Source: Arthrobacter cavernae
GTDB taxonomy: Bacteria; Actinomycetota; Actinomycetes; Actinomycetales; Micrococcaceae
Length of the DNA: 64,000 bases
Assembly (NCBI RefSeq): GCF_017368795.1
Contig: NZ_JAFNLL010000014.1
Coordinates: 1 to 64,000, forward strand
Reading direction: 5' to 3'
Below the pieces are notes generated by a model. That model made no database searches, was not told where the DNA came from, and saw nothing but the letters and a program-made list of their open reading frames with translations. Below, in pieces: positions 26,842-35,505 of this stretch. Position 1 is the first letter of the stretch. Every line of letters starts with the position of its first letter. The position numbers and the translations under genes were made by a program.

Positions 26842-27540
26842 TTAACGGCGCCCCTTGCGGCCCTTGAGGAATTCGGCCATGGCGCCGGGGGCGGGAAGCA
26901 CGGGAACGATCGGGTGCTCGGCGGACCAGACGGCCTGCACGCTTTCCAGCGCGCCTACCTCGTTCAGCAGGAACAGCGTGGGCGGCATGAGCTTCAGGGT
27001 TCCGGCCTCTTCGGCAGCCAGGATTTCACGGATCGGCATCCAGAGCGACGACGACGCCTCCGTGGTCTGGTGCCGTGGCTCGGCCCCCGGTGCGGGCCGG
27101 GCCACGTAGAAGTAGGTGTCGAAGCGCTTGGGCATGTCCGGCGGGGTGACCCAGTTGGCCCAGGGGCGAAGGTCTGCGGGGTCAAGGCTGAGCCCGGCTT
27201 CCTCGAACACTTCGCGTTGCGCCGCGGCCAGCACCATGCCGGCGTTGGCCCGGGCCTGTGCGGAGGCTGCGTCTGTGCCGATTGAAGCCAGCTTCCAGGC
27301 CTGGGTGTGGGCATCCAGCAGCTCGTCCGGGTACTCCCAGCCGGCCTTGTCCGCGGCGTCCACGCGTCCGCCGGGGAACACCACCATGTCGGCGGCGAAG
27401 TCCATGGTGGACACACGGTGCTGGACGAAGGTTTCGAGGCCGCCCGGGGCATCGCGCAGGAGGATGACGCTCGCGGCGAGCCTCGGTTCGGGCGCGATCT
27501 TTTCAGGCACGGGGACGCTGGTTCCGTCGGTGCTGGTCAT
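26842..27540 (-). CDS. NUDIX hydrolase family protein (NUDT19-like arrangement)
   Basis: This protein of about 232 residues has the NUDIX helix signature REVFEEAGLSL, with Arg109, Glu110, Glu113 and Glu114 as metal ligands. The preceding part is FAADMVVFPGGRVD, followed by about 45 residues before the RExxEE. This insertion, and the missing glutamate of the classic GX5EX7 half, resemble NUDT19/CoA-diphosphatase-like proteins. It probably hydrolyses a nucleoside diphosphate linked to another group, substrate unknown. The ATG at 27540 has GAAGGGG six bases upstream; the further in-frame ATG at 27573 starts inside palindrome B1. Confidence 0.78.
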   Translation of the reverse strand: MTSTDGTSVPVPEKIAPEPRLAASVILLRDAPGGLETFVQHRVSTMDFAADMVVFPGGRVDAADKAGWEYPDELLDAHTQAWKLASIGTDAASAQARANAGMVLAAAQREVFEEAGLSLDPADLRPWANWVTPPDMPKRFDTYFYVARPAPGAEPRHQTTEASSSLWMPIREILAAEEAGTLKLMPPTLFLLNEVGALESVQAVWSAEHPIVPVLPAPGAMAEFLKGRKGRR

Positions 27541-27557
27541 GTAGGCCCCTTCGCTGC

Positions 27558-27655
27558 GTCGGATTCTGCTCAATCATTCTTGCAGGCCGGCCCTGCGCCC
27601 GCGCCAGGACCGGCCACATCTGCGGCGGGAGGCGAATAATTGAGCAGAATCCGAC
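27558..27655. repeat. Palindromic repeat, family B copy 1
   Basis: Arms GTCGGATTCTGCTCAATCAT and its complement lie at 27558-27579 and 27634-27655 (21 of 22 bases match by hand), enclosing a 54-base G+C-rich middle. The outer arms match those of the copies at 34489 and 35506. Unlike those, it has no DUF559 gene beside it; it lies upstream of the NUDIX start codon. Confidence 0.8.
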
Positions 27656-27770
27656 AGGCACCGACTCCAGCCCCACCCACCCCGTCCCGCCCCCAATATG
27701 ACCCGCCCCAAAAGCCCGGAACGACCCCGAGGTGTAAGCTGGGTAACGCCCATCAGGGCAGATTTATCAC

Positions 27771-27886
27771 GACAGGGGAGCGCCGCCGTCGGGCACTGCA
27801 GCGATGCAGCCGGTGGAAGGGCGCTGAGAGTGCGGACAGCCGCAGACCCTCGAACCTGATCCGGTTAGTACCGGCGTAAGGGAGTC
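27771..27886 (+). promoter_or_regulatory. TPP riboswitch (THI element)
   Basis: The segment contains the conserved cores of the thiamin pyrophosphate aptamer: GGGGAGCGCC at the 5' side, GGGCGCTGAGAGTGCGGA, and ACCCTCGAACCTGATC followed by GGTTAGTACCGGCGTAAGGG. It is 89 bases upstream of ykoE. TPP binding would switch off the transporter operon when thiamine is plentiful. A hairpin downstream of the aptamer (TCCGGATGCG to about 27933) could sequester the start region. Confidence 0.93.
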
Positions 27887-27974
27887 GAGTTCTCAGAGTG
27901 TCCGGATGCGCGGGCGGCACAGGCCGTCCGGAAACCGGGGAACACTTTCCCCTCCTGTACCTCAGGAGGCAGAA

Positions 27975-28595
27975 ATGACAACAGCAAGCTTGAAGAAAGC
28001 CAGCTACAACTGGCGCGTGGTGGACATCGTGGTGGCGGCGTTGATCGCCATCGCCGGCGGCGTGATTTTCTGGGCCTGGTCCCAGGGCGCGGCCCTCGTC
28101 TCCGCACCGATGAACGCCACGTACCCGCCCCTCACCGGCCTGATCGCCGGCGGCTGGATGATTCCGGCCGTGCTTGGCATGCTTATCATCCGCAAGCCGG
28201 GCGCGGCCCTGTTCTGCGAAGCCGTCGCCGCCACGGGCGAGCTCATCATGGGTTCCCAGTACGGCACCACCGTGCTGATTTCCGGGCTGCTGCAGGGCCT
28301 CGGCGCGGAACTCGTGTTCGCCGCATTCGCCTACAAGAAGTTCAACCTGCCGGTGTCCCTGCTGGCCGGCGCCGGTGCGGGCCTGTTCTGCGGCCTGAAC
28401 GACTCCTTCGCCCCGTGGGGCTGGAACATCGCGTACGAAGCCGGCGACAAAGCCGTGTACATCGTGTTCTGCGCGATCTCCGGCGCCATCATCGCAGGTG
28501 CGCTTTCCTGGATCGCCACCCGCGGACTGGCCAGGACCGGCGTGCTGAGCTCGTTCGCCTCCCGCAAGGCCTTCTCGGAGCCCGTCTTCTCCTGA
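27975..28595 (+). CDS. ykoE: ECF transporter S component, thiamine/HMP (YkoE family)
   Basis: This 206-residue membrane protein has five to six helices, with the YkoE pattern NWRVVDIVVAALIAIAGG, the Ala/Pro-rich loop SAPMNATYPPLTGLIAGGWM and QYGTTVLISGLLQGLGAELV. It is the substrate-binding subunit for thiamine or its hydroxymethylpyrimidine precursor. Directly under the TPP riboswitch, and with a strong ribosome site (CAGGAGG, five bases before the ATG), it starts the operon. The stop overlaps the next gene's ATG by one base. Confidence 0.93.
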   Translation: MTTASLKKASYNWRVVDIVVAALIAIAGGVIFWAWSQGAALVSAPMNATYPPLTGLIAGGWMIPAVLGMLIIRKPGAALFCEAVAATGELIMGSQYGTTVLISGLLQGLGAELVFAAFAYKKFNLPVSLLAGAGAGLFCGLNDSFAPWGWNIAYEAGDKAVYIVFCAISGAIIAGALSWIATRGLARTGVLSSFASRKAFSEPVFS

Positions 28596-30181
28596 TGCCC
28601 GCTTCCGACGCCGCTTCTTCCGCTGCGGGCCGGCCTGCCGCAGTCTCCGCCCGGGGGTGGGGCTGGCGGCATGCCGGCCGCTCCACTCCTGCCGTCCAGG
28701 GGCTCGATCTTGAGATCAGTCCCGGTGAGCGTGTGCTGCTGCTGGGGCCGTCGGGCGCCGGCAAATCCACGCTGCTGCATGCCCTGGCCGGCGTGCTGGG
28801 CGGGGATGACGACGACGCCGACGAGAGCGGCACCTTGCTGATCGACGGCGCCGCGCCCCGCGGGCAGCGCGGCCGCGCCGGGCTCATGCAGCAGGACCCG
28901 GAAACGCAGGTGGTCCTCTCGCGCCTGGGCGACGACGTCGCGTTCGGCGCCGAGAACCTCGCCGTTCCCCGCGAGGAGATCTGGAAGCGCGTCCATGAAG
29001 CGCTCGACGACGTCGGGCTGCGCAGCCTTGCCGGCGTCGGTTTGGCGCTGGACCACCCGACGTCGGCCCTGTCCGGCGGGCAGAAGCAGCGCCTTGCGCT
29101 GGCGGGCATCTTGGCGATGCGGCCCGGTCTGATCCTGCTGGATGAGCCGACCGCCAACCTGGATCCGGCCGGTGTGCTGGAAGTCCGTGACGCGGTGGCT
29201 CGCTGCCTCGACAAGACCGGCGCCACGCTGGTGGTGGTGGAACACCGGGTGTCCGTCTGGAAAGACCTCGTGGACCGGATCGTGGTGCTGCAGCCGGGCT
29301 CGGCTGCAGGTTCCGCGGGCGGGACCGGCACCCCCGGCGTGCTCCTCGACGGCCCGCCCGACCAGGTCCTGGAGCAGGCCCGCGGCATGCTCATGGCTGC
29401 GGGCGTCTGGGTGCCGGGCTACGTGCCGGCCACGCGCGTCCGCACCCGCGCGGAAGAACCGGCAGAGCTGCTCCTTGCCGCCCAGGACCTCGCCGTGTCG
29501 CGGGAACGCGCACGCCGCCGCGGCTTCAAAACCATCCCGCCCGTCCCGGTGCAGTCCGGCATCACCGCCCAGGTCCGCGCCGGCCAGGCACTGACCATCA
29601 CAGGCCCCAACGGTGCCGGAAAGTCGACCTTCGCGCTCACCCTTGCCGGGCTTCTGGCGCCCGTGGACGGCAAGGTGTCGGCCGCCGTCGGGCTCTCTGA
29701 CGGCGCCGGAATCGACCCCTTCGCGTGGAAGGCCGAGCAGTTGATTTCACGCATCGGCACCGTTTTCCAGGAGCCCGAGCACCAGTTCGTCACCGGCCGC
29801 GTGCTCGACGAGCTCATGTTCGGTCCCCGCCACCTTGGCCACGGCGAGGAACGTGTGGACGAACTCCTGGAACGGCTGCGCCTGACCCACCTGGTGGACG
29901 CCAACCCCTACACGCTCTCCGGCGGGGAGAAGCGGCGGCTGTCCGTGGCCACCGTGCTCGCCGCCCACCCCAAGGTCCTGGTCCTCGACGAACCGACGTT
30001 CGGCCAGGATGCCAACACCTGGGCCGAGCTCGCGTCCTTCCTCTCCGAACTGCTCGACGCCGGAACCTCCGTGGTCTCCGTGACCCACGACGAGGAATTC
30101 AGCGCGGTCCTGGGCGGCACGGAACTGCGCCTGGACCCCGCCTCGCGGAGCGGCAGCCGACAGGAAGCCGGTGCAGCATGA
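28595..30181 (+). CDS. ykoD: ECF transporter double ABC ATPase (YkoD type)
   Basis: This 528-residue protein has two nucleotide-binding domains in one chain. The first has Walker A GPSGAGKST (about residue 51), signature LSGGQKQRL and Walker B LILLDEPTAN. The second has GPNGAGKST, LSGGEKRRLS and VLVLDEP. This fused EcfA pair powers the thiamine or HMP transporter in the membrane. The ATG overlaps the ykoE stop by one base and the end overlaps ykoC (ATGA). A longer in-frame region upstream is antisense or other-frame ykoE and is rejected. Confidence 0.93.
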   Translation: MPASDAASSAAGRPAAVSARGWGWRHAGRSTPAVQGLDLEISPGERVLLLGPSGAGKSTLLHALAGVLGGDDDDADESGTLLIDGAAPRGQRGRAGLMQQDPETQVVLSRLGDDVAFGAENLAVPREEIWKRVHEALDDVGLRSLAGVGLALDHPTSALSGGQKQRLALAGILAMRPGLILLDEPTANLDPAGVLEVRDAVARCLDKTGATLVVVEHRVSVWKDLVDRIVVLQPGSAAGSAGGTGTPGVLLDGPPDQVLEQARGMLMAAGVWVPGYVPATRVRTRAEEPAELLLAAQDLAVSRERARRRGFKTIPPVPVQSGITAQVRAGQALTITGPNGAGKSTFALTLAGLLAPVDGKVSAAVGLSDGAGIDPFAWKAEQLISRIGTVFQEPEHQFVTGRVLDELMFGPRHLGHGEERVDELLERLRLTHLVDANPYTLSGGEKRRLSVATVLAAHPKVLVLDEPTFGQDANTWAELASFLSELLDAGTSVVSVTHDEEFSAVLGGTELRLDPASRSGSRQEAGAA

Positions 30182-30969
30182 GGGATGCATTGGTCCTCCG
30201 CGGCAACCATGCCCTGCTGACGCGCGCCAACCCGCTGGCCAAGTTCGTCGCCGTTTTCCTCATCACCCTGGTGCTGGCGCTCTCCATCGACTGGGTGTCC
30301 GCCTCCACCGCGCTCGTGGCCGAGCTGGCGCTCTTCCCGCTGGCCGGGCTGACCCTGCGCCTGCTGTGGCAGCGCGGCTGGCCGCTCATCATCGCGGCCG
30401 CCCTGGGCGGCTGGAGCACGGCGATCGTCGCGGCGGACAGCGGCGCCGTACTGCTCGACGTCGGAATCTGGTCCATCAGCGAAGGTTCCCTTGAGCTGGG
30501 GCTGGGCTTCATGCTGCGCGGCCTGGCGATCGCCCTGCCGGCGATCCTGCTGATGAGCTGCACCGACCCCACCGACCTCGCCGACGCCCTGGCGCAGAAG
30601 GCCCGGCTGCCGCACCGCTTCGTGCTGGGCACGCTCGCGGCCATGCGGCTGGTGGGGCTCATGGCCGAGGAATGGCAGACCATCGGCATGGCCCGGCGGG
30701 CCCGCGGCGTCGGCTCCCATGGCAGTCCGATGCAGCGGCTGCGTGCCACCCTGGGGCAGAGCTTCGGGCTGCTGGTCCAGGCGATCCGGCGCGCTTCCCG
30801 CCTTGCGGTGACCATGGAAGCCCGGGGCTTCGGCGGCCGGCGCCGCACGTGGGCGCGGGAATCCACCTACTCGCTGCTGGATGTGTGGGTGCTCCTGGGT
30901 GGCGTGGCCATCGCCGCTGCCGCGGTCCTGGCGGCGGGCTGGGCCGGGACCTGGAGCTTCGTTTTCTAG
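30178..30969 (+). CDS. ykoC: ECF transporter T component (YkoC type)
   Basis: This 263-residue EcfT membrane protein has about six hydrophobic segments and the two short cytoplasmic Ala-Arg-Gly helices that contact the ATPases (MARRARGVGS and MEARGFGGRR). It couples ATP hydrolysis to the YkoE subunit. The ATG at 30178 overlaps the ykoD stop, so the three genes are translated together. Confidence 0.92.
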   Translation: MRDALVLRGNHALLTRANPLAKFVAVFLITLVLALSIDWVSASTALVAELALFPLAGLTLRLLWQRGWPLIIAAALGGWSTAIVAADSGAVLLDVGIWSISEGSLELGLGFMLRGLAIALPAILLMSCTDPTDLADALAQKARLPHRFVLGTLAAMRLVGLMAEEWQTIGMARRARGVGSHGSPMQRLRATLGQSFGLLVQAIRRASRLAVTMEARGFGGRRRTWARESTYSLLDVWVLLGGVAIAAAAVLAAGWAGTWSFVF

Positions 30970-31077
30970 ACGCGTTCGTCGTGGTGGGCGCCCAGGCTGG
31001 CACCGGATTGCGCTCCGCCGTCCGGCCCGCAAGGCTGGGCCCGTGAACCTTTTCTCCGGCTGCGGGCAATACACAGT

Positions 31078-31671
31078 GTGAGTACAGACAACGAGATCAT
31101 CAGGCGGTCCCGCGACAGCCCCGCGGAGTTCGCGGCGCTGTATGACCGGCACGCCTCGGTCATTTACCGCTATGCGGCCCGGCGGGCCGGCGATTTTGTG
31201 GCTGACGACGTCATGTCGGAGACCTTCCTGGTCGCCTTCGAACGCCGAGAAACCTTCGACCCAGGCCGTGAGGACGCCAGGCCATGGCTGTTCGGCATCG
31301 CAACCAACTTGCTCCGGCGGCACCACCGTGCCGAAGCCAGGATGCTCAGCGCCCTCGCGAAATCGGCGCCCCGCGAAGCCACTGCGGACAGTTCGGACTC
31401 GATAGCCGCGCAGCTTGATGCCGCGGCTGCGACGGCCCGGATTGCCGGCGTGCTGAAAGGCATGCCGGGGATCGACCGCGAAACCCTGCTGCTCTACGCC
31501 TGGGCGGACCTGAGCTACGAGCAAATCGCCGACGCCATGGACGTTCCCGTCGGCACCGTGCGCTCCCGCCTGAACCGCGCGCGCAAAACCCTCCGGACCG
31601 GGCTGGGTACACAACTTGAAGAATCGGAGAACGAACATGGACGACTTGCAGTTGCTCCGCGAGATGCGTAA
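31078..31671 (+). CDS. ECF-type RNA polymerase sigma factor
   Basis: This 197-residue sigma factor has region 2 (FAALYDRHASVIYRYAARRA, DDVMSETFLVAFER, DARPWLFGIATNLLRRHHR) and region 4 with WADLSYEQIADAMDVPVGTV followed by RSRLNRARKTL. It resembles the SigE/ECF41-like sigma factors that pair with a downstream membrane partner. The GTG at 31078 is chosen; another GTG two bases earlier is out of frame. Its 3' end overlaps the next gene by 35 bp, a sign of coupled expression. Confidence 0.88.
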   Translation: MSTDNEIIRRSRDSPAEFAALYDRHASVIYRYAARRAGDFVADDVMSETFLVAFERRETFDPGREDARPWLFGIATNLLRRHHRAEARMLSALAKSAPREATADSSDSIAAQLDAAAATARIAGVLKGMPGIDRETLLLYAWADLSYEQIADAMDVPVGTVRSRLNRARKTLRTGLGTQLEESENEHGRLAVAPRDA

Positions 31672-32683
31672 CGAAACAGGGACCCCAGCCCCCGCGACCC
31701 TTGCGCGGGGACGCCGGGAACTCCTGTCCCGCATCGGCGGTGAAACAGCCATGCTGCCCGACGGCGGCACGCTCCGGCGGCGGAAAGTGACCCGGCGGTT
31801 GCTCCTCGCCTCGGCCGCAGCGGCAGTCTTGGTGGGGGCCTTGGTGGCCGCCGACGTCGTGATTCCCGGCGCCAAACCGGGTGCCACGGCAGAAGCCGCC
31901 GAAGTCCTTTCCAAGGCGGCGGCCGCCGCGATCAAGACCTCCGATCCCGTGGTGGGGCCGGGGCAGTATTTGAAGGTGGAGACGAAGGCGGTTTACGGGG
32001 CCACGGTTTCCCGTGCCAATGGCACTATGGTCTCTTGGCTGGAAACACAGGATGGCCAACTTTACGTCCCAGCGGATACGTCCGGTGAATGGGTGTGGAA
32101 CCGTGAGCGCCGAGTGCCTACGACGTTCTTTGGAGAGGAATCCAAGGCTGAAGCCCAACGGCATGTGTCTTCACTGAATGGGGGTGCCGGTCCGCAGCTC
32201 GAGGGCATCATCCGCGGCCCTGGTGGAGCCTTCTACGGCAGCGCGCAGCAGATCCTTGGGATGCCGCTGTTGGAAGCGGTCAAGACCCTGCCACGCGAAC
32301 CGCGCAGGCTGTTGGACCTGATTTACGAAAAGACCAAGGGCCAAGGCCCATCGCCGGAGAGCCAAGCGTTGATGACCATCGCGGATTCGCTCCGCATCGG
32401 AGTCGTTCCCGCCGACTTGCGGGCGGCAATGTACAAGGCGGCAGCCCTGATTCCCGGTGTGGTGGTGGCGGACGAGCAGGCGACTCTTGATGGACGTAAA
32501 GGAGTGGCATTGGGTGTCTACTGGGCCGAGGGCAAGCTCCGGCAGGACATCATCGTTGATCCGGTAACCGGCTTCATGATCGGTGAGCGAACAATGCATC
32601 TTGTGGCAATGGGCGGGATTCCGGCGAACACCGCCTCCGGCTGGACCTCAGTCAAGACCTCGGTGGTGGACTCGGCGCCGTAA
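31637..32683 (+). CDS. CU044_5270-family membrane protein (sigma-factor-associated)
   Basis: This 348-residue protein has one N-terminal membrane helix at about residues 54-75 (RRLLLASAAAAVLVGALVAA) and a large extracellular part with PGQYLKVETKAVYGAT, ETQDGQLYVPADTSGEW and KTLPREPRRLLDLIY, the pattern of the CU044_5270 family. The short N-terminal cytoplasmic segment (MDDLQLLREMRNETGTP) is typical of the partner of an ECF sigma factor. It probably holds the sigma factor and senses an envelope signal, but lacks the zinc anti-sigma motif. The ATG at 31637 has GGAG seven bases upstream. Confidence 0.82.
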   Translation: MDDLQLLREMRNETGTPAPATLARGRRELLSRIGGETAMLPDGGTLRRRKVTRRLLLASAAAAVLVGALVAADVVIPGAKPGATAEAAEVLSKAAAAAIKTSDPVVGPGQYLKVETKAVYGATVSRANGTMVSWLETQDGQLYVPADTSGEWVWNRERRVPTTFFGEESKAEAQRHVSSLNGGAGPQLEGIIRGPGGAFYGSAQQILGMPLLEAVKTLPREPRRLLDLIYEKTKGQGPSPESQALMTIADSLRIGVVPADLRAAMYKAAALIPGVVVADEQATLDGRKGVALGVYWAEGKLRQDIIVDPVTGFMIGERTMHLVAMGGIPANTASGWTSVKTSVVDSAP

Positions 32684-32695
32684 GGATGCTTGCAA

Positions 32696-32740
32696 GGGCT
32701 TCCTCAGCCGGTGCTAACCGCGCCAGTTGAGGAAGCCTTT
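32696..32740 (+). terminator. Terminator after the sigma-factor operon
   Basis: GGCTTCCTCA and TGAGGAAGCC form a 10-bp stem, followed by TTT at 32738-32740. The hairpin starts 13 bases after the stop codon of the CU044_5270-family gene. Confidence 0.75.
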
Positions 32741-32898
32741 GTGGCCTCCCGTCGGGGAGGGCTGCCCGCCGGGCGGTCCGCTGGGAGTTGGCTCGCGCCG
32801 TCGTCGGACATGCTCGCCAAACTATCGCACGAAGCGGGTACCGTGTGAGCTTCGACGCGCAACGGGGAATTACGCCACCGAAATTAGATCATCTGTGA

Positions 32899-32904
32899 TA
32901 TTTT
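32899..32904 (+). promoter_or_regulatory. Probable -10 hexamer of a leaderless transcript
   Basis: TATTTT stands six bases before the ATG at 32911. No Shine-Dalgarno sequence is seen between the terminator above and the ATG. Confidence 0.45.
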
Positions 32905-32910
32905 CTTGCC

Positions 32911-34434
32911 ATGACTCAAGCTGCCGCCGAACACGTAGGCCTCCTTCTCCGCGACGCCCGCGGTGAAAAAGGCTGGACACAGGGCCAGCTGGCCGCCGAG
33001 CTGGGCACCAGCCAAAGTGCCATCGCACGCATGGAGCAGGGCAAACAGAACCTGAGCCTCAAGATGATCGAGCGCCTTGAGACCATTTTCGGCCGAACCA
33101 TCGTCAAGGTGGGCAAGCCGCAGATGACACACCTTCGTGTCGAGGGCGGACGTACGCTCTCCGGCGCGGTGGACGTCAACAGCAGCAAGAATGCAGGCGT
33201 CGCGCTGCTCTGCGCGAGCCTCATCAACCGGGGCACCACCACGCTCCGCCGGCTCGCCCGGATCGAAGAGGTCAACAGGATCGTGGAGGTCCTGATGTCC
33301 ATCGGCGTCGAGTGCACCTGGCTCAACGGCAACGATCTGCGCATCCGCCGGCCCGAAACCCTGGACCTCGCCTCCATGGACGAGGAGGCCGCGCGCCGCA
33401 CCCGCAGCGTCATCATGCTGCTTGGCCCGCTCCTGGACGAATCCGAGGAATACCACCTGCCCTACGCCGGAGGCTGCGACCTCGGCACCCGCACGGTGGA
33501 GCCGCACATGCAGGCCCTGCGCCAGTTCGGCCTGTCGGTGGAGGCCAAGTCCGGTTTCTACGCCGTCACCGCACCGTCCGCCGACAGCCACGACCGCTCC
33601 TTCGTCCTGACCGAGCGTGGCGACACCGTTACCGAGAACGCCATCATGGCCGCAGCCCACCGCGAGGGCACCACGGTGATCCGCAACGCGAGCCCCAACT
33701 ACATGGTCCAGGACCTCTGCTTCTATCTGCAGGGGCTCGGCGTCGAGATCGACGGCGTCGGCACCACCACGCTGAAGATCACCGGCCGCCCGGCCATCGA
33801 CGTCGAGATCGAGTACTTCCCGTCCGAGGACCCCATCGAGGCCATGAGCCTGATCACCGCCGGCATCGTGACCAATTCCGAGGTCACCATCCGCCGCGTG
33901 CCCATCGAGTTCATGGAAATCGAACTCGCCATGCTGGAGCAGATGGGCCAGCAGCTGGACGTGTCCGGGGAATACACGGCCCGCAACGGCCGCACCCGCC
34001 TGGTGGACGTCACCACCAAGCCCTCCACGCTGACGGCGGCCAAGGACAAGATCCACCCGATGCCGTTCCCGGGCCTGAACATCGACAACCTGCCGTTCTT
34101 CGCCGTCATCGCCGGCAACGCCGAGGGCCAGACGATGATCCACGACTGGGTCTACGAGAACCGCGCCATCTACCTCACGGAACTCAACAAGCTCGGCGGC
34201 CAGGTGCAGTTGCTGGACCCGCACCGCATCTACGTCAACGGCCCCACCAAGTGGCGTGCCGCGGAGATCGGCTGCCCGCCGGCCCTCCGTCCCGCGGCCT
34301 GCCTCCTGCTGGCCATGCTCGCGGCCCGCGGGACCTCCGAGCTGCGCAACATCTACGTGATCGAGCGCGGCTACGAGGACCTGGCCGAACGGCTGAACAC
34401 CATCGGCGCCAAGGTGGAGTACTTCCAGGACTGA
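32911..34434 (+). CDS. XRE helix-turn-helix fused to MurA-like enolpyruvyltransferase
   Basis: This 507-residue protein begins with a lambda-repressor-like HTH (about residues 9-62: LLLRDARGEKGWTQGQLAAE followed by LGTSQSAIARMEQGKQN) and continues as an EPT-family enzyme resembling UDP-GlcNAc enolpyruvyltransferase. MurA features are kept: Lys93-Asn94 in NSSKNAGVAL, the active-site Cys189 in the loop YAGGCDLGTRTVEPH, an Asp in PGLNIDNLP and the RGYED motif near the end. It might make the first committed peptidoglycan precursor or act as a regulator that senses UDP-GlcNAc. A -10-like TATTTT before the ATG suggests a leaderless transcript. It is monocistronic. Confidence 0.83.
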   Translation: MTQAAAEHVGLLLRDARGEKGWTQGQLAAELGTSQSAIARMEQGKQNLSLKMIERLETIFGRTIVKVGKPQMTHLRVEGGRTLSGAVDVNSSKNAGVALLCASLINRGTTTLRRLARIEEVNRIVEVLMSIGVECTWLNGNDLRIRRPETLDLASMDEEAARRTRSVIMLLGPLLDESEEYHLPYAGGCDLGTRTVEPHMQALRQFGLSVEAKSGFYAVTAPSADSHDRSFVLTERGDTVTENAIMAAAHREGTTVIRNASPNYMVQDLCFYLQGLGVEIDGVGTTTLKITGRPAIDVEIEYFPSEDPIEAMSLITAGIVTNSEVTIRRVPIEFMEIELAMLEQMGQQLDVSGEYTARNGRTRLVDVTTKPSTLTAAKDKIHPMPFPGLNIDNLPFFAVIAGNAEGQTMIHDWVYENRAIYLTELNKLGGQVQLLDPHRIYVNGPTKWRAAEIGCPPALRPAACLLLAMLAARGTSELRNIYVIERGYEDLAERLNTIGAKVEYFQD

Positions 34435-34472
34435 CGGCTCCGGTACCAGGGCTGGGGTCTGGCTGGCTTGGG

Positions 34473-35408
34473 TCATGCCGGCTCGGGCGTCGGATTCTGC
34501 ACGATCATTCGCCGCGGCCGGATTCCAGACCCCGGAATTTCGGACTCCGGCGGTTTGTCCATCGGAATGATTGAGCAGAATCCGTCACCCCGAGGGCCGC
34601 GACGATCCAGCACAGCCCGGATTTCCGCCAGAACCCCGTCCGGGCTGTTCCAGATCTGTTCAGGCGCGTAGCTCAACACGGCGTGGCCGTGGGTCTGTGC
34701 GATGTTGGACCGGCCCATGTCCTTGCGCCAGGCTGCGCGCGAACTGTGGAACTGGAAGCCGTTGATTTCAACAATGAGCCAGCCGTCGATCAGGAAGTCC
34801 ACCCGCCCCACGTCTGGAACCTGCACCTGCCTGCGGAAGGTGAGTCCCGCTGATTCGAACAGCAGGCGGGCGCTGATCTCAGGTACGGACTCGGACAGGC
34901 CGTCTGCCTTCGCCAAGCGCTTCCGGGCCATTCCGTAGTATTTCGCTGTCACCTCGGCTTCGAGGAGCGACCTGGGTACTCCATGGTGCTGCATGGCGGA
35001 CTGCGCCATGGCCACGGCGTCCACTTCGTTCAGGCATGTCAGCCCGTGAATGACGGTGTCCTCGAGGCTTGCGATTGGCAGGTGTTGATCCGGCTCAAAA
35101 CGGAGACGGCCGTGCCTGGGGCTGTGCTGGCCACGTCTGTGCCTGCTGGCCAGATGAAGGCGGCCGGGCCTGTCCTTGAGCCACAGCTGGTAGCGGGAGG
35201 CACTGGACGCGCACGTCAGGAGCGAATCGTCGATGATGGCGCGCAGGAATTCCGGGTCGGCGTCCGGCAACGCCCAGACTCCCTTCCGGGGCTGGACGGC
35301 TCCGGCAGCTGCAAGGCCACGTACGGCGCGTTCGGAATAGCCTTCTCGACGGAGCAGGCCGACGCGGGCCACGCCGCCTACAGATTTCACAAAGTCCAAG
35401 GGATCCAT
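34473..35408 (-). CDS. DUF559 endonuclease-fold protein with AbiEi-like N-terminus
   Basis: This 311-residue protein has a winged-helix-like N-terminus (VGGVARVGLLRREGYSERAV, RGLAAAGAVQPRKGVWALP) as in type IV AbiEi antitoxins and a nuclease-fold region at about residues 185-250: RVDFLIDGWLIVEINGFQFH then RAAWRKDMGRSN. The D and E-x-N-G residues of the DUF559/Vsr motif are kept, unlike the related gene at 15769. Family B palindrome copies bracket it: B2 provides codons for about the last 37 residues (DGFCSIIPMDKPP onward) and B3 lies about 100 bp upstream. The function is unknown; a role in mobility or defence is only inferred from these neighbours. Confidence 0.7.
   Translation of the reverse strand: MDPLDFVKSVGGVARVGLLRREGYSERAVRGLAAAGAVQPRKGVWALPDADPEFLRAIIDDSLLTCASSASRYQLWLKDRPGRLHLASRHRRGQHSPRHGRLRFEPDQHLPIASLEDTVIHGLTCLNEVDAVAMAQSAMQHHGVPRSLLEAEVTAKYYGMARKRLAKADGLSESVPEISARLLFESAGLTFRRQVQVPDVGRVDFLIDGWLIVEINGFQFHSSRAAWRKDMGRSNIAQTHGHAVLSYAPEQIWNSPDGVLAEIRAVLDRRGPRGDGFCSIIPMDKPPESEIPGSGIRPRRMIVQNPTPEPA
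34489..34586. repeat. Palindromic repeat, family B copy 2
   Basis: GTCGGATTCTGCACGATCAT opens the left arm and GATTGAGCAGAATCCG closes the right arm. The middle (GCCGCGGCCGGATTCC to CGGTTTGTCCATCGG) resembles copy 3 at 35506. The minus-strand DUF559 frame reads through it and stops 16 bases beyond. Confidence 0.82.
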
Positions 35409-35505
35409 GGAACGAGCTAGCCACGATTCCGGGCCTCCGTGGACTGGAAAATGGCACTATGTGGACAATTTGGCGGTGGTGGAGCCGTTCCGTCGGGTCC
35501 TGCGA

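Noticed and set aside
32884..34476. 530-codon frame antisense to the XRE-MurA gene
   Set aside because: Same argument; MurA catalytic residues are on the plus strand.
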